A DNA stretch of 64,000 nt, taken from Promethearchaeota archaeon. GTDB lineage: Archaea; Asgardarchaeota; Lokiarchaeia; Sigyniarchaeales; SOKP01. The notes beneath the pieces were generated by a model. The model did not search any database. It was not told the origin of the DNA and saw only the letters and a list, made by a program, of their open reading frames with translations. Positions 17,057 to 26,957 of this stretch are shown here, piece after piece. The stretch spans positions 1-64,000 of the forward strand of contig JAHLWP010000006.1 in assembly GCA_019057865.1 (NCBI GenBank), read 5' to 3'. Position 1 is the stretch's first letter. Every line of letters begins with the position of its first letter. The translations under genes and the position numbers were made by a program.

Positions 17057-17911
17057 ATGAGTTATAACAAAATTATAATAGAAAAGAAAATTAGGGAATT
17101 TCTTATAGAAGACTGTAATTTTTTTGACGTAAGTTCAAAATTTATTGATAAAGAAGCTCAAACTTCTTCAAAAATTATAGTGAAAAGTGATGGATGTGTT
17201 TCAGGCTTAGAAGAATTAAAAATTTTATATGATCTTCTGAAAGTAACTACTAATTTTTTAAAAAAGGATGGAGATGAGGTTAAAAAAGGGGATATCATTG
17301 TTTCATTAAAAGGAAAAACAAAAGATGTACTATTTGGCGAGAGAGTAGGCTTAAATCTTATTACACATATGAGCTCCATAACATCAACAGTAAGAGATTT
17401 TGTTAAAAAAATTAAAGATTCTGGTAAAAATGTTAAAATAGCATGTACTCGTAAAACAATTCCAGGAATGAGGATTTTTGAGAAAAAGGCAGCTGAATAT
17501 GGACAGGCGGATCCACATAGATTTTCACTAGATGATATGATTTTGTTAAAGGATACTCATTTGAGATATTATAATGGAAATGTTGAAAATCTTCTAAAAG
17601 ATGTAAAAAGAGTAGCCAGTTTTACTAAAAAAATTGAGATAGAAGTTGAAAAAGTAAATGATGTTCTTATTGCGGCAGAGAATGGAGCAGATGTAATTAT
17701 GTTAGATAATATGAGCCCTGATATGGTTGAGGATGCTATGAATTTGCTAAAAAAAACCAATTTACGAGAGAGTGTAATTATAGAAATTTCAGGGGGAATA
17801 ACTTTAGAAAATATTATTGATTATTTAATACCAGAACCAGATATAATAAGCATAGGTGAATTAACTCAATTTCCATCACATAAAATGGATTTTTCACTTC
17901 GATTTGATTAG
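17057..17911 (+). CDS. nadC: Nicotinate-nucleotide pyrophosphorylase (carboxylating)
   Basis: A 284-residue quinolinate phosphoribosyltransferase with the active-site arginine/lysine motifs ACTRKTIPGMR (about 130), DPHRFSLDDM (about 153), LLKDTHLRYY (about 165), a late VIMLDNMSP and the final EISGGITLENI block. It converts quinolinate and PRPP to nicotinate mononucleotide in de novo NAD synthesis. No nadA or nadB neighbour is present; an unlinked gene set is assumed. The gene ends 8 nt from the convergent RHH regulator. Confidence 0.9.
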   Translation: MSYNKIIIEKKIREFLIEDCNFFDVSSKFIDKEAQTSSKIIVKSDGCVSGLEELKILYDLLKVTTNFLKKDGDEVKKGDIIVSLKGKTKDVLFGERVGLNLITHMSSITSTVRDFVKKIKDSGKNVKIACTRKTIPGMRIFEKKAAEYGQADPHRFSLDDMILLKDTHLRYYNGNVENLLKDVKRVASFTKKIEIEVEKVNDVLIAAENGADVIMLDNMSPDMVEDAMNLLKKTNLRESVIIEISGGITLENIIDYLIPEPDIISIGELTQFPSHKMDFSLRFD

Positions 17912-17918
17912 AAAGATT

Positions 17919-18311
17919 TTAATCTATGATAATTTCACGGATAGAAAAAATAACATCCTTTATTTTAGCTAATTGTTTATATAAATCCTTAATTAACTCA
18001 ATTTCTCCTACGAGTAAGATTAATTCTATCTTCTTTTCTGCGATTCGCCAATCTGTTATTGTTTTAATAATTTGATGGAATTTTGAACATAAATCAGAGA
18101 TCTGATCGATAATTACACTTTTAAAAGGATAGACTAGATTTATGGCCATAATTTTATATCCTTCTAAATTTTCAAATTTTTCATGTTTTTCAATAAAACT
18201 TACTATTGAATCTCTTAATGCTTCACTTTTAGAATTAAATCCGCTAAAATTTCGAACTTTTTCAAACCTATCTAATAAATCATCACTAATTTGTAATGAT
18301 ATTATTGGCAT
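17919..18311 (-). CDS. Ribbon-helix-helix (CopG/NikR-like) transcriptional regulator
   Basis: A 130-residue protein that starts with a textbook RHH DNA-binding unit: strand ISLQISDDLLDRF, then a helix-turn-helix pair with GFNSKSEALRDSIVSFIE. The C-terminal half has the alternating beta/alpha pattern of NikR's ACT-like domain, but I do not see the NikR nickel-binding histidines, so a different effector or none is likely. It lies convergent to nadC and near no obvious target. Confidence 0.75.
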   Translation of the reverse strand: MPIISLQISDDLLDRFEKVRNFSGFNSKSEALRDSIVSFIEKHEKFENLEGYKIMAINLVYPFKSVIIDQISDLCSKFHQIIKTITDWRIAEKKIELILLVGEIELIKDLYKQLAKIKDVIFSIREIIID

Positions 18312-18465
18312 TATAAAATCTATTAAAGAACAATCTCTAAAAAGTTTTTTTCGTGTTTTTGAATTTGAATTATTTTTTAAATTTTAATTTAAAAAACATA
18401 TAATAGAAAATTTGATGAAAATTACAAAGAATACTTCAAATTGTTTAAAGTAATATAAAGAGGTT

Positions 18466-19299
18466 TTAGAAAAATTTTCCTATAAACTCAATACTTTGAA
18501 TCAAGTCTTTTGCTGAGGATAATTCAATGATCAATGGACCTGTATAATCATAACTCTTTATTACTGCAAAGATTTCGCCAAAATTAATTTTTCCAGTTCC
18601 CAGTGGCGGATGTGTGTCTGATTTTTTACTGAAATTGTCTACAAGATGAATATTTTTTATTTTATTATGAAATTTTACCCATAGTTTTTTTACATTCCCA
18701 TCACAGGTATAAAAATGGCTAGTGTCATAAGTAAGAAAAATTTTGGGATGATTGATTTTAGTAAATATATCTTCAATATTATTTTCATCTGACATTATAT
18801 AACAATTCTTTGGCATATTTTCAATACAAACAGTTAAATCCATTCCATTTGTGAATTCTAATAAATTTTTTACTGATTGAGCTAGTTGTATTTTATTAAA
18901 TTCTCTTATAGAATTTATTAGAAAATTAGCTAGACCTGGATGAATTGTCATTATTTTTGCTCCAACTTTTTCACATATTTTTGCAGTGTTGTAATAAGAT
19001 TCTATAGATGCTTTAGAAATATCATAATTATGAGAGCATAAATTTACATCAATAAAAGGTCCATGGATTTGCTTTTTTATTGAATAAGAATTAGTTATAT
19101 CAATGAACTTTTGTTGGTTTTCGCTATTAAATACTTCAGGAGGATCTAATACCAATTCTACAACTTTAATATTATTTTCTTCAGCAAATTTAAGACAATC
19201 CTCGGAAGCTTTAAGTAATAAGTCAAATAAGTTCTTAAACTTACCCAAAAGTCCATATTCTATAATGTGTCCTAACGAACTTATACCTAACTCTCGCAT
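18466..19299 (-). CDS. Sugar phosphate isomerase/epimerase-like TIM barrel
   Basis: A 277-residue AP-endonuclease-2/xylose-isomerase-like TIM barrel. Metal-ligand-type segments include MTIHPG, CIENMP, TYDTSHFY, IHLVDN and a final LIIELS. It is likely a metal-dependent isomerase, epimerase or dehydratase of a small sugar. It lies 22 nt downstream of the class II aldolase gene on the same strand, so the two probably form one sugar-phosphate operon. The precise substrate is not readable. Confidence 0.75.
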   Translation of the reverse strand: MRELGISSLGHIIEYGLLGKFKNLFDLLLKASEDCLKFAEENNIKVVELVLDPPEVFNSENQQKFIDITNSYSIKKQIHGPFIDVNLCSHNYDISKASIESYYNTAKICEKVGAKIMTIHPGLANFLINSIREFNKIQLAQSVKNLLEFTNGMDLTVCIENMPKNCYIMSDENNIEDIFTKINHPKIFLTYDTSHFYTCDGNVKKLWVKFHNKIKNIHLVDNFSKKSDTHPPLGTGKINFGEIFAVIKSYDYTGPLIIELSSAKDLIQSIEFIGKFF

Positions 19300-19321
19300 T
19301 TTTGATCAATTTAAAAAATTA

Positions 19322-20005
19322 TTAAGGTTTTTTCTTTCGCATACTACGTGGATAATTCGCAAATAAACTCTCAAAGTGTTTTTGGAATCTTTCAGCATGT
19401 TCGGCAGAAATAATGTTAGGTTCACCTATTTGTAATGCGCCCCAATACATTTTTGCAAGTTTTTCTACCAATTCAGCAAATTTTACTGCATGTCCTAAAG
19501 ATTTTCCACAAATAATTACTCCATGATTAGCTAATAACGCAGCATTCTTCATACCTAATGCTTGAAGAGCTGTTTCTCCGATCTCATCTGTGTGAGCTTT
19601 TCCAAATGGAGCAACATCAACAGAACCACCTAAGAAGACAACTTGCTCTTCCATTATTATAGGTATATTTTTTCTTACAATGGATAGTGTTGTAGCAAAA
19701 ATCGAATGCGTATGAATTACACATTGTACTTTTGGTCGAGAATTATAAATAGCTATATGAAGCTTTATTTCAGTTGATGGAAGTTTTTTGGCGCTTATTG
19801 TTGTACCATCAAGACTCATATGAACGATATCGTCTATTTTTAAAGTATTATATTGATTAAAAGAGGGAGTAATGAAAAATTCATCTTTTTTAACATTTCG
19901 TATGCTGATATTTCCTTCTCCAGCCTCAACTAAACCTTTATTGAAAATTGCTTTTGCTCCTTCAACTAATTCGGACCTAAGTTGATCTTCCTTACTTATT
20001 ACCAT
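19322..20005 (-). CDS. Class II aldolase/adducin-family protein
   Basis: A 227-residue class II aldolase of the L-fuculose/L-rhamnulose-phosphate aldolase type. It has the zinc histidines in VIHTHSIFAT (about 98) and LLANHGVIICG (about 160) and the GEGNISIR N-terminal block. It is expected to cleave a ketose phosphate to DHAP and an aldehyde, or to act as a related decarboxylase. The ATG at 20005 is clear. It is the first gene of a two-gene operon with the TIM-barrel isomerase. Confidence 0.85.
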   Translation of the reverse strand: MVISKEDQLRSELVEGAKAIFNKGLVEAGEGNISIRNVKKDEFFITPSFNQYNTLKIDDIVHMSLDGTTISAKKLPSTEIKLHIAIYNSRPKVQCVIHTHSIFATTLSIVRKNIPIIMEEQVVFLGGSVDVAPFGKAHTDEIGETALQALGMKNAALLANHGVIICGKSLGHAVKFAELVEKLAKMYWGALQIGEPNIISAEHAERFQKHFESLFANYPRSMRKKKP

Positions 20006-20189
20006 AAATTTTATAATTAAAACTGAGTTAAAAATATATTTTGAAAATTTAAAGATAATGTTCTATAATAATTTGAGTTTAAAGAAACATATTAAAAATT
20101 TTTAATAGTCTTTATTTTTAAATCTATTCTGGTAATACCTAAATTGTCATATTTAATGTTTGAAAGATTTTAATTTTTAATTTAAAATA

Positions 20190-21281
20190 ATGACTACTAT
20201 AATTTTACATTGCGATTTAGATTGTTTTTTTGCTGCTGTGGAGATTAGGGATAATCCAGAATATAGAGGAAAACCAGTGATTATCGGAGCAGATCCAAAG
20301 GAAGGTAAAGGAAGGGGTGTAGTAGCAACATGTTCATATGAAGCCCGTGAATTTGGACTTCATTCTGCTATGCCAATTTCTCAAGCATATAAATTATGTC
20401 CACATGGTATATATTTAAGACCTAATTCCTATAAATATAAAGATTCCTCAGATAGGATTCATGCTATTTTAAGAGGTTACGCTCCTGATCATTATCAAAA
20501 AGTTGGATCAGATGAGGCATATTTAGACGTTACAGATATTTGTACTAATTTTCAGGAAGCTAAAGATTTAGCTGATGATATTAGAGAAGAAATATATAAA
20601 AAAGTTGGAATAACAATTTCAATTGGTTGTGCTCATACAAAATCTCTTGCAAAAATCGCTTCAGATTATAATAAACCTAACGGTACAACTGTGGTTACTC
20701 CTGAAAATATGTTAGAATTCCTCAAACCAATGGATATAACAAGAATTCCGGGTATAGGGAAAAAATCTAAGAAATATTTTAATAATAAAGGTATTAAAAC
20801 GATTGGTGATATAATTAGAACACCCTTACATAAAATGATTGAACTTTTTGGAAAACATGGGAAGTGGATTTGGAATATAGCTCATGGAATTGATAATAGA
20901 GAAGTAAAAGAATTTGATGAAGCAAGAAAATCAATCAGTAAAGAAAGGACTTTTTATGAGGATACAGATAACTTCCAAATCATTTTAGAAAAAATGGAAG
21001 AGATAAATAACAAAATTCATAAAACTTTAGAAAATAATGATATTTATTACCGTACTATAACATTAAAAATAAGATTTGAAGGATTTTTAACATATACTAG
21101 AGCAAAAACCCTTCCAATTCCGATAAGAGATAAAAATAAAGCATTAAACATTGTTTTAGTTTTATATAAGGAATTTAAAGATAATAACAAGAAAGTAAGG
21201 TTAATAGGGATAAAGTTTTCGAATTTTCAACAAAATTCAAAGATTAAACAAATGCGTCTAATTAACTTTGCAGTTTCTTGA
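20190..21281 (+). CDS. dinB: DNA polymerase IV (Y-family, Dpo4-like)
   Basis: A 363-residue Y-family translesion polymerase. The catalytic carboxylates are in HCDLDCFFAAVE (residues 7-18) and GSDEAYLDVT (about 108). The YEAR motif, the two helix-hairpin-helix-like IPGIGKKS block and the little-finger domain follow. It copies damaged DNA. Its last 20 bases overlap the 3' end of the convergent phosphatase gene. I do not see a clear C-terminal PCNA box. Confidence 0.95.
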   Translation: MTTIILHCDLDCFFAAVEIRDNPEYRGKPVIIGADPKEGKGRGVVATCSYEAREFGLHSAMPISQAYKLCPHGIYLRPNSYKYKDSSDRIHAILRGYAPDHYQKVGSDEAYLDVTDICTNFQEAKDLADDIREEIYKKVGITISIGCAHTKSLAKIASDYNKPNGTTVVTPENMLEFLKPMDITRIPGIGKKSKKYFNNKGIKTIGDIIRTPLHKMIELFGKHGKWIWNIAHGIDNREVKEFDEARKSISKERTFYEDTDNFQIILEKMEEINNKIHKTLENNDIYYRTITLKIRFEGFLTYTRAKTLPIPIRDKNKALNIVLVLYKEFKDNNKKVRLIGIKFSNFQQNSKIKQMRLINFAVS

Positions 21282-22176
21282 GATGATTTACAACTTTATC
21301 ATGAATGATATTATTAGAAGCTATAACTGCTGGTTCACTCCACCTTAAAGCATCACCTTCAAACCAAATTGGTCTATTACTTGAATCAGTTACTTTTCCT
21401 CCTGCTTCTCTTACTATCAAATAACCTGGTAAAAAGTCCCATGTATAAGAATGTTCTAGATCAATTGGTTTAATATATAAATCAGCACTAGCATCAGCGA
21501 TTTTACAGAACTTCAGCATACTGTCTATTCTTATTAATTTATTGATTCCTACTTTTTTCGCAAATTCTAAAACCCATGGTTTGTTATAATGCAATGAAAG
21601 ACATAATACAGTATCTTTTAACGAATCTTGATTACTTACTGTTATTTTTTTAAAATCTTTTTCTCCATATGATGCATAAGCACCTTTACCTTTTACTGCA
21701 GAAAATATTGCCAATCCTTCATCATTATAATTTGGAACAGAAATAGCACACGTTTTAGGTTCAGATTCCACCATAAATCCAATTCCAATTGCATAAGAAA
21801 GACCCTCAATATATCCTTGAGTTCCATCTATAGGATCTATACACCATTCACTATTGGATTCTGGTCCTGAATAATTAACCATATCATGGAGGTTATTTAT
21901 GTCTATTTCTAAGTCTGAAAAGCATTTAGTTATGATATTCTCGGTTTTTGAATTAATAAATGAACCCTCTTCTTCAGCAATTATTTTATCTTCAGGAAAA
22001 AATTCTTTAATTTTTGAAATAATATAAATTTGAGTTGCTAAATCAGCAAGAGTCACAGGGGTTTCATCTTGTTTTTCGAAATAATCGAAACCTTTCTTCT
22101 TAAACCATTCAGGTATTTTACATGCTTTTTTAACTAGATCAATAGCTAATTCAGATTCTTTATTGTACATATTCAT
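21262..22176 (-). CDS. Inositol-phosphatase-family 3'(2'),5'-bisphosphate nucleotidase-like
   Basis: A 304-residue lithium-sensitive phosphatase-family protein. It has the metal motif DPIDGTQGYIEG (about 109-120), the ETPVTLADLAT opener, AEEEGS and the later SYTWDFLPGYLIVREAGG. Sequence layout is closest to Hal2-type PAP phosphatases rather than classical inositol monophosphatases. It would hydrolyse phosphoadenosine phosphate or an inositol phosphate. Convergent with dinB with a 20-nt overlap. Confidence 0.8.
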   Translation of the reverse strand: MNMYNKESELAIDLVKKACKIPEWFKKKGFDYFEKQDETPVTLADLATQIYIISKIKEFFPEDKIIAEEEGSFINSKTENIITKCFSDLEIDINNLHDMVNYSGPESNSEWCIDPIDGTQGYIEGLSYAIGIGFMVESEPKTCAISVPNYNDEGLAIFSAVKGKGAYASYGEKDFKKITVSNQDSLKDTVLCLSLHYNKPWVLEFAKKVGINKLIRIDSMLKFCKIADASADLYIKPIDLEHSYTWDFLPGYLIVREAGGKVTDSSNRPIWFEGDALRWSEPAVIASNNIIHDKVVNHLKKLQS

Positions 22177-22239
22177 ATTTCAAATAATGCAAAATTCTAA
22201 AAAATTATACTGATAATGATTATTAATTGTACTCAACTT

Positions 22240-23088
22240 TCAATCTTCTTTAATCAACTTAAATTTTTCAAAATTCATCGTTTCCAGATCTATGATTACA
22301 TAGATTAAGTGATTTTCATGTTGGTGTGATTGTCCAGGTTGAATACAAATAGTTTTTCCTATAGATGATTTCCACCTTCCTGAAACTTCTGGGCTTTCAT
22401 GAATATGACCATGAAAAGAAAGGAAGGGCTGATTTTTCTTTATAAACTCATAAACAGCAATAGATCCTACTTTTCGACCATCATGGCATACATCAAGTCC
22501 TATATTACTAGGTGGCATGTGAATTATATAAATAGTTTTTTTCATATTATCTGGTTTGATCAATTGATTCACTTCATCCTCAATTGTAGAAAGAGTTTTT
22601 ATGTATGACGACCAATCTTCAATTTTTTTCCACCCATTTGGATTAGAGATGTATTGCTTCCCAATTTGTTTTGGTAATTTAAAATCTCTGTTATCCATCC
22701 TTGCCCTATCTTTGAGTCCAAAAGGAAGATCAGTCACCCAGTTCATACCGATGAACTCATAATCATAATCTTCAATTTGGAATTTTTTTTGGGCGATATT
22801 GGTTATATAAGGATATTTTTCGCAAATATCTTCAAATAGAGTGTCAAATATTATGCAGTCATCATTGCCTAGTAAGCTAATAAAATATATTTTTAATAAT
22901 TCAAATCGAGAAAAGTATTCATCAAGAAAATCAATAATAAATTTATCTTGATGTAATAAATTACCTCTAAACGTAAGCATATCCCCCCCATTTATTACAA
23001 TATCTACCTTTAAAGACTTAGCTTCATGAAAAATCCTTTCATATTTCCATTTAATTCCATGTAAGTCTGTTACGTATAGTATCTTCAT
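22240..23088 (-). CDS. Calcineurin-like metallophosphoesterase
   Basis: A 282-residue phosphoesterase with the complete ligand set: VTDLHG (residues 6-11), NGGDML (about 34), LGNDDC (about 73), an IIHMPPS segment and a C-terminal FHGHIHESP. Similar archaeal proteins are uncharacterised metallophosphoesterases. The two-aspartate GNDD in place of GNHD is a common variant in this subgroup. It is 63 nt from the phosphatase gene on the same strand. Confidence 0.8.
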   Translation of the reverse strand: MKILYVTDLHGIKWKYERIFHEAKSLKVDIVINGGDMLTFRGNLLHQDKFIIDFLDEYFSRFELLKIYFISLLGNDDCIIFDTLFEDICEKYPYITNIAQKKFQIEDYDYEFIGMNWVTDLPFGLKDRARMDNRDFKLPKQIGKQYISNPNGWKKIEDWSSYIKTLSTIEDEVNQLIKPDNMKKTIYIIHMPPSNIGLDVCHDGRKVGSIAVYEFIKKNQPFLSFHGHIHESPEVSGRWKSSIGKTICIQPGQSHQHENHLIYVIIDLETMNFEKFKLIKED

Positions 23089-23227
23089 TTAAAAAACCTG
23101 ATTTTAGAAATGTTATATAATATGAAAGGTTCTCTCTATTTTTTAAGATCTAATAAATTAAAAGAATTAGCTTAGTAATTAATATAAATTTTTTCATTTA
23201 GTTGTTCAATAGAATTGCTTTATTAAA

Positions 23228-25312
23228 TTATATAATTAGAAGTTTTTTCATTTCATTTACATAATCAATCGTCAAGGAAAATGTATCAGCTAATATTTTA
23301 GCTTGGTCAGTTCTATTTTTTATATCGAATTCAATATTAAATTCTTTCAAAAGCCATAATAACTTATACATTTCAATTTTTTTCATAAAATCTTTGTCAA
23401 TTTTATAATATTGTGAGTAGCCTTCATAAAAAGCATTTTTAAAATTGTACTTCTCCAAGTTTTTTAATGTTAAATATTCTAGTTTAACAAAATCTTGTGC
23501 TCTGCAACCAATACACCAATCATCAAAATCTATTAATCCGCTTATTCGAAAATTGGCAGGTTCTTCTTTCACGATAATATTTTGACCTTTAAAATCATTA
23601 TGTAATAAAGTAAAATCAAACTCATCTTCAATTAACGCTTGATTGTCTCTGTAATAATCCTTAATTTCTTTTATGAAATTTAATTTATGCCTTTTAGCAT
23701 CTTGAATTTCAACTTCCAATTTTTTATTAAATATCTCTGAAAGTGAATCTTTTTTCTTACCAATATCTTTTACATTTTCATAATAAGAGTCAAAATTTAT
23801 TTTATGCAGTTTTCCTAAAATTATTCCTAAGTCCTTAAATAAATTTGGAAATTTTGTTTTCCTTAAAATAATTTCTTCACTTAAATATTGTCTTAAATAC
23901 CAAATTAATGGTTTTCCGTTAATATAATCTTGTACTGTGAAGACGTATGGAACAGTCTCTTTAGTTTCATCGTAATAAATCAAATTTCCTACAGGAACAG
24001 TAGGAGGATTATCTTTATGGAAAATATAAGCCCCTATTTTACTTGATACAATACTATTTACCTGACCTGTGAGATTGTCTGTATCTCCGCTTAAGGTTCC
24101 ATCTAAAAATGGATATAATAATTTTTCTTTAACGATATTTTCAAATGGAAAGTTTTCACAAGTTCGAAATCTAAAAATTAAATGACTATTTTCAAAATTT
24201 ACTCTATAAATTGTATTTATTGTGGCATCAAATGGACCTATTATTTTTTTTAACTTTCCTTGTTCAATTAGAACATCTACATTAGAGAATGTTTTAATAA
24301 TCTCCTTAAATTGATATAGATCTTTTTTCCCTAAGAAATATAACTGATAAATTTGTTTTTGGTTAATTAAGTAATTTATAGTGGCTTCTATTCTTCCTTT
24401 TGTTATCTCATCAATGTCTATTTGAAGGTCAGGAGAAATCAAATCAATCTCTTTTATAGGATTAGTTAATCTTTCTTTGTAGAGATGAAGAAAAGCATAT
24501 TTTAATCCACGTCTTTCTTTTCCTTCATTTATTTTAAAATCATAAATCTTATTTCTGATATCATTTATTTGATCTTGTAATTGATGAACTTCTAATATAT
24601 TATCTTCAAGAGCAAAATAGTATAATTTTGAGCTTAGATTTATTAAATTACCAATACTAGATACTATTCCACTAAATTCTCTTTTTCCTAATGAAATTAA
24701 TTGGAAAAAATTTTGAAAATTGGCCTCCATCCCACAATGAACTGAAAAATCATAATCTAGTAATTGAATATAGGATTTGCAATTTTTGATGTTATAAAAA
24801 GAATCATTTAATCCTCTTAGATTTGGGAAATCTTTTAAATTATGTAATATTTCAGGGTCAATCTCATTTCCAGCAAATTGATCGGGATTGTTGTGCAAAT
24901 AAATATGGTTTTTAAAATTGATTGACTCAAATATATCTTCAAAATATGATTTTAGACTCTGATCAGAAATTTTTTCAGAAAACGGTGGACTAATTAAAAA
25001 ATTGATATCATTAAATTTTTTTGCTAATTCTTCCATTTGATTTATTAAATCCTCGGTTTCATTGCTATAAACTCCAACTAGAATCGGATTTTTTCTTCCT
25101 GAGGCCTCAAGTGCTAAATTAATAAGCTTAATTTTCTGTTCTAATTTATCTGAAAAAATTATTCCCTCTCCCGTAGTTCCAAAAAGAATAAACGAATCAG
25201 CTCCATTTGTTAGTATGTGCCGAATTAAAAGAGAATTTAATTCTTCATTGATTTCAAAATTTTTATCATAGAATATTATTGTATCACAAATAGCACCACT
25301 AACAGTTTGCAT
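23228..25312 (-). CDS. Fusion of a DapA-like aldolase domain and an aminoglycoside-phosphotransferase-like kinase
   Basis: A single 694-residue protein. Residues 1 to about 300 are a DapA (dihydrodipicolinate synthase/NAL) TIM barrel with FGTTGEG (44-50), YLHNNP (138-143) and GLNDS at the position of the family's GIKDS. The Schiff-base lysine is replaced by Asn (about 169), so ordinary class I aldolase chemistry should be lost. Residues from about 330 are an APH/choline-kinase fold with catalytic LLHNDFKGQN (about 570-580) and metal-binding GLIDFDD. The kinase looks intact. The substrate is unknown. The fusion suggests the dead aldolase domain serves as a binding or regulatory module. The frame is continuous with no stop between domains. 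Confidence 0.75.
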   Translation of the reverse strand: MQTVSGAICDTIIFYDKNFEINEELNSLLIRHILTNGADSFILFGTTGEGIIFSDKLEQKIKLINLALEASGRKNPILVGVYSNETEDLINQMEELAKKFNDINFLISPPFSEKISDQSLKSYFEDIFESINFKNHIYLHNNPDQFAGNEIDPEILHNLKDFPNLRGLNDSFYNIKNCKSYIQLLDYDFSVHCGMEANFQNFFQLISLGKREFSGIVSSIGNLINLSSKLYYFALEDNILEVHQLQDQINDIRNKIYDFKINEGKERRGLKYAFLHLYKERLTNPIKEIDLISPDLQIDIDEITKGRIEATINYLINQKQIYQLYFLGKKDLYQFKEIIKTFSNVDVLIEQGKLKKIIGPFDATINTIYRVNFENSHLIFRFRTCENFPFENIVKEKLLYPFLDGTLSGDTDNLTGQVNSIVSSKIGAYIFHKDNPPTVPVGNLIYYDETKETVPYVFTVQDYINGKPLIWYLRQYLSEEIILRKTKFPNLFKDLGIILGKLHKINFDSYYENVKDIGKKKDSLSEIFNKKLEVEIQDAKRHKLNFIKEIKDYYRDNQALIEDEFDFTLLHNDFKGQNIIVKEEPANFRISGLIDFDDWCIGCRAQDFVKLEYLTLKNLEKYNFKNAFYEGYSQYYKIDKDFMKKIEMYKLLWLLKEFNIEFDIKNRTDQAKILADTFSLTIDYVNEMKKLLII

Positions 25313-25501
25313 TTCTAAACCCTTCAGTTGATTATACTAAAAAAGAAACTTTGATCTATTTTATAATTTGGAAGATTTAGGATTTTTCAATTAATATATT
25401 ATTATGTTTTCAAATAATAATATTTTATTTTATTTTATAAAATTAAAATATAATTAATTCTCTTGATAATAATCATTTATTAGATTTAAATTTTTGATTT
25501 T

Positions 25502-25507
25502 AGGGGT
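25502..25507 (+). promoter_or_regulatory. Shine-Dalgarno-like AGGGGT before an AUU start
   Basis: AGGGGT lies six bases before ATT at 25513-25515. The in-frame TAG at 25501-25503 prevents any further upstream start. No ATG, GTG or TTG occurs in frame before 25642, which would delete the conserved TGTSPFIGAGQFG segment. Confidence 0.45.
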
Positions 25508-25512
25508 CCAAA

Positions 25513-26238
25513 ATTTTTTGTAAAATTGATGATAAAGATATTCCACTTGTTATTACGGGAACTAGTCCATTCATAGGAGCAGGTCAATTTGGATTTAAAG
25601 GACTTGAGTGGCATCAAAAATTTTTAAATAATCCGGATAAAATGCTGGAAATTTTAGAAACAAGTTATCAAGCTGGTGCACGAGGGATTGAAGTTATTCC
25701 AACAGGGAAAATCCTAGATGCTGCAAAAATTATGATAGATACTTATAGTGATTATGTTATTACAGGATCAACTTATCCAGGAATAGATCCTAAAATTGAA
25801 GCACTTATAGAAAATGGTGCCAAATTAATATTTGTTCACGCAATTATCTCAGATAGAAAAGACAAAATAATGACTAAACTTTTAGATGCTATTTCGAATC
25901 GCGGAATAATTCCTGGGATTGCAACACATGAACCAGTATCAATGATAAGATATGTAATAGAAAATAATTTAAATGTAAGAGTGTTTTTAATACCTTTTAA
26001 TGCAAACCGAGTATTTATGGGTAATGCTAAGGAATTAGAAGAAATTGTTGACAATACAAAAGATTACCATTTTATAGGAATGAAGACTTTAGCTGCTGGA
26101 GCAATTATCCCTAAAATTGCATTCAATTATATTTCTAGGCATAATATAACTGCTGTTACTATTGGAATGGTAACAAAACAAAAAGCAGAAGAATCTACTA
26201 AAATTGCTTTAAAAGCATTAAGTAATAAAAAAGCATAA
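25513..26238 (+). CDS. Conserved archaeal TIM-barrel-like protein, probable AUU start
   Basis: From the ATG at 25642 only 198 residues are read, but the frame is open and conserved back to ATT 25513, giving about 241 residues with the family opening KIDDKDIPLVITGTSPFIGAGQFG-like. Later blocks (GIEVIPTGKI, FVHAIISD, GIATHEP, IGMKTLAAGAI, AVTIGMVT) form the beta-strand ends of a TIM barrel. The family is a widespread archaeal one whose function I do not recall with confidence; a lyase or epimerase-like activity is guessed from the fold only. An AGGGGT lies 6 nt before the ATT. Confidence 0.6.
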   Translation: MFCKIDDKDIPLVITGTSPFIGAGQFGFKGLEWHQKFLNNPDKMLEILETSYQAGARGIEVIPTGKILDAAKIMIDTYSDYVITGSTYPGIDPKIEALIENGAKLIFVHAIISDRKDKIMTKLLDAISNRGIIPGIATHEPVSMIRYVIENNLNVRVFLIPFNANRVFMGNAKELEEIVDNTKDYHFIGMKTLAAGAIIPKIAFNYISRHNITAVTIGMVTKQKAEESTKIALKALSNKKA

Positions 26239-26265
26239 TTAGATTTTTTTAGATTCTTTAATTTA

Positions 26266-26898
26266 TTATTTCAAATACTTCCTAACTATCTCTCCCCTTG
26301 GTTCTTTTTCCTCAAACAATATTGCTTGAAAAGAATATATTTTTGTATCCTTCATTTTCCATGCATCTTCAGGTAACCATGCTTTCATACATGTATGTGA
26401 AAGAAATGTTTCAACATCCCAATTTCTGTCATGATCTACTGGGACTTGGGGAAGTAGTAATCCTCTTCTCATCCCTCTTTCAGCTATAAGACCATCTCTA
26501 CCTAGTACAATTTTATCAAGATATTCTTTTGGATCATTTACATCTAATAATTTAGGGGGTGTTAATATAGATAATTCAATTATTATATCATCCATTTCTT
26601 CAATAGTTACAGAAGGAAATCGTGGATCCTCTATAGCTGAACTAATTGAAACCTTATGAATCACATCATATAAAGAATATGTTGGTTCTATGTAACCGAT
26701 ACACCCCCTTAAGGTATTTCCACTAATATCAAATCTATTTAAGGTCACAAATGCTCCAAACATTTCTCCAAATTTATTCTTCATTTCTTGAGGAATGGGG
26801 ATTCTTCTATTATTTTTCAAAAAATATTCGATATTTTCACGAGCAAACCTGATAAGTAGCTTACCATCTTCAATACTAAATTTTTCATCATTAGTCAT
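26266..26898 (-). CDS. AMMECR1-domain protein
   Basis: A 210-residue member of the AMMECR1 family, with the conserved LRGCIGYIEP block and the signature GRDGLIAERGMRRGLLLPQV, then VETFLSHTCMKA and LPEDAW. The family is found in eukaryotes and archaea; some relatives occur with radical SAM (AmmeMemoRadiSam) systems, which are not seen here. Molecular function remains unproven. ATG 26898 starts MTNDEKFSIEDG. The gene stands 60 nt from pyrC on the same strand. Confidence 0.92.
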   Translation of the reverse strand: MTNDEKFSIEDGKLLIRFARENIEYFLKNNRRIPIPQEMKNKFGEMFGAFVTLNRFDISGNTLRGCIGYIEPTYSLYDVIHKVSISSAIEDPRFPSVTIEEMDDIIIELSILTPPKLLDVNDPKEYLDKIVLGRDGLIAERGMRRGLLLPQVPVDHDRNWDVETFLSHTCMKAWLPEDAWKMKDTKIYSFQAILFEEKEPRGEIVRKYLK

Positions 26899-26957
26899 TT
26901 TCTTGCCACCAATATTCTTTATTCTATTTTTTATTATGTTATTTATACATTTATATT

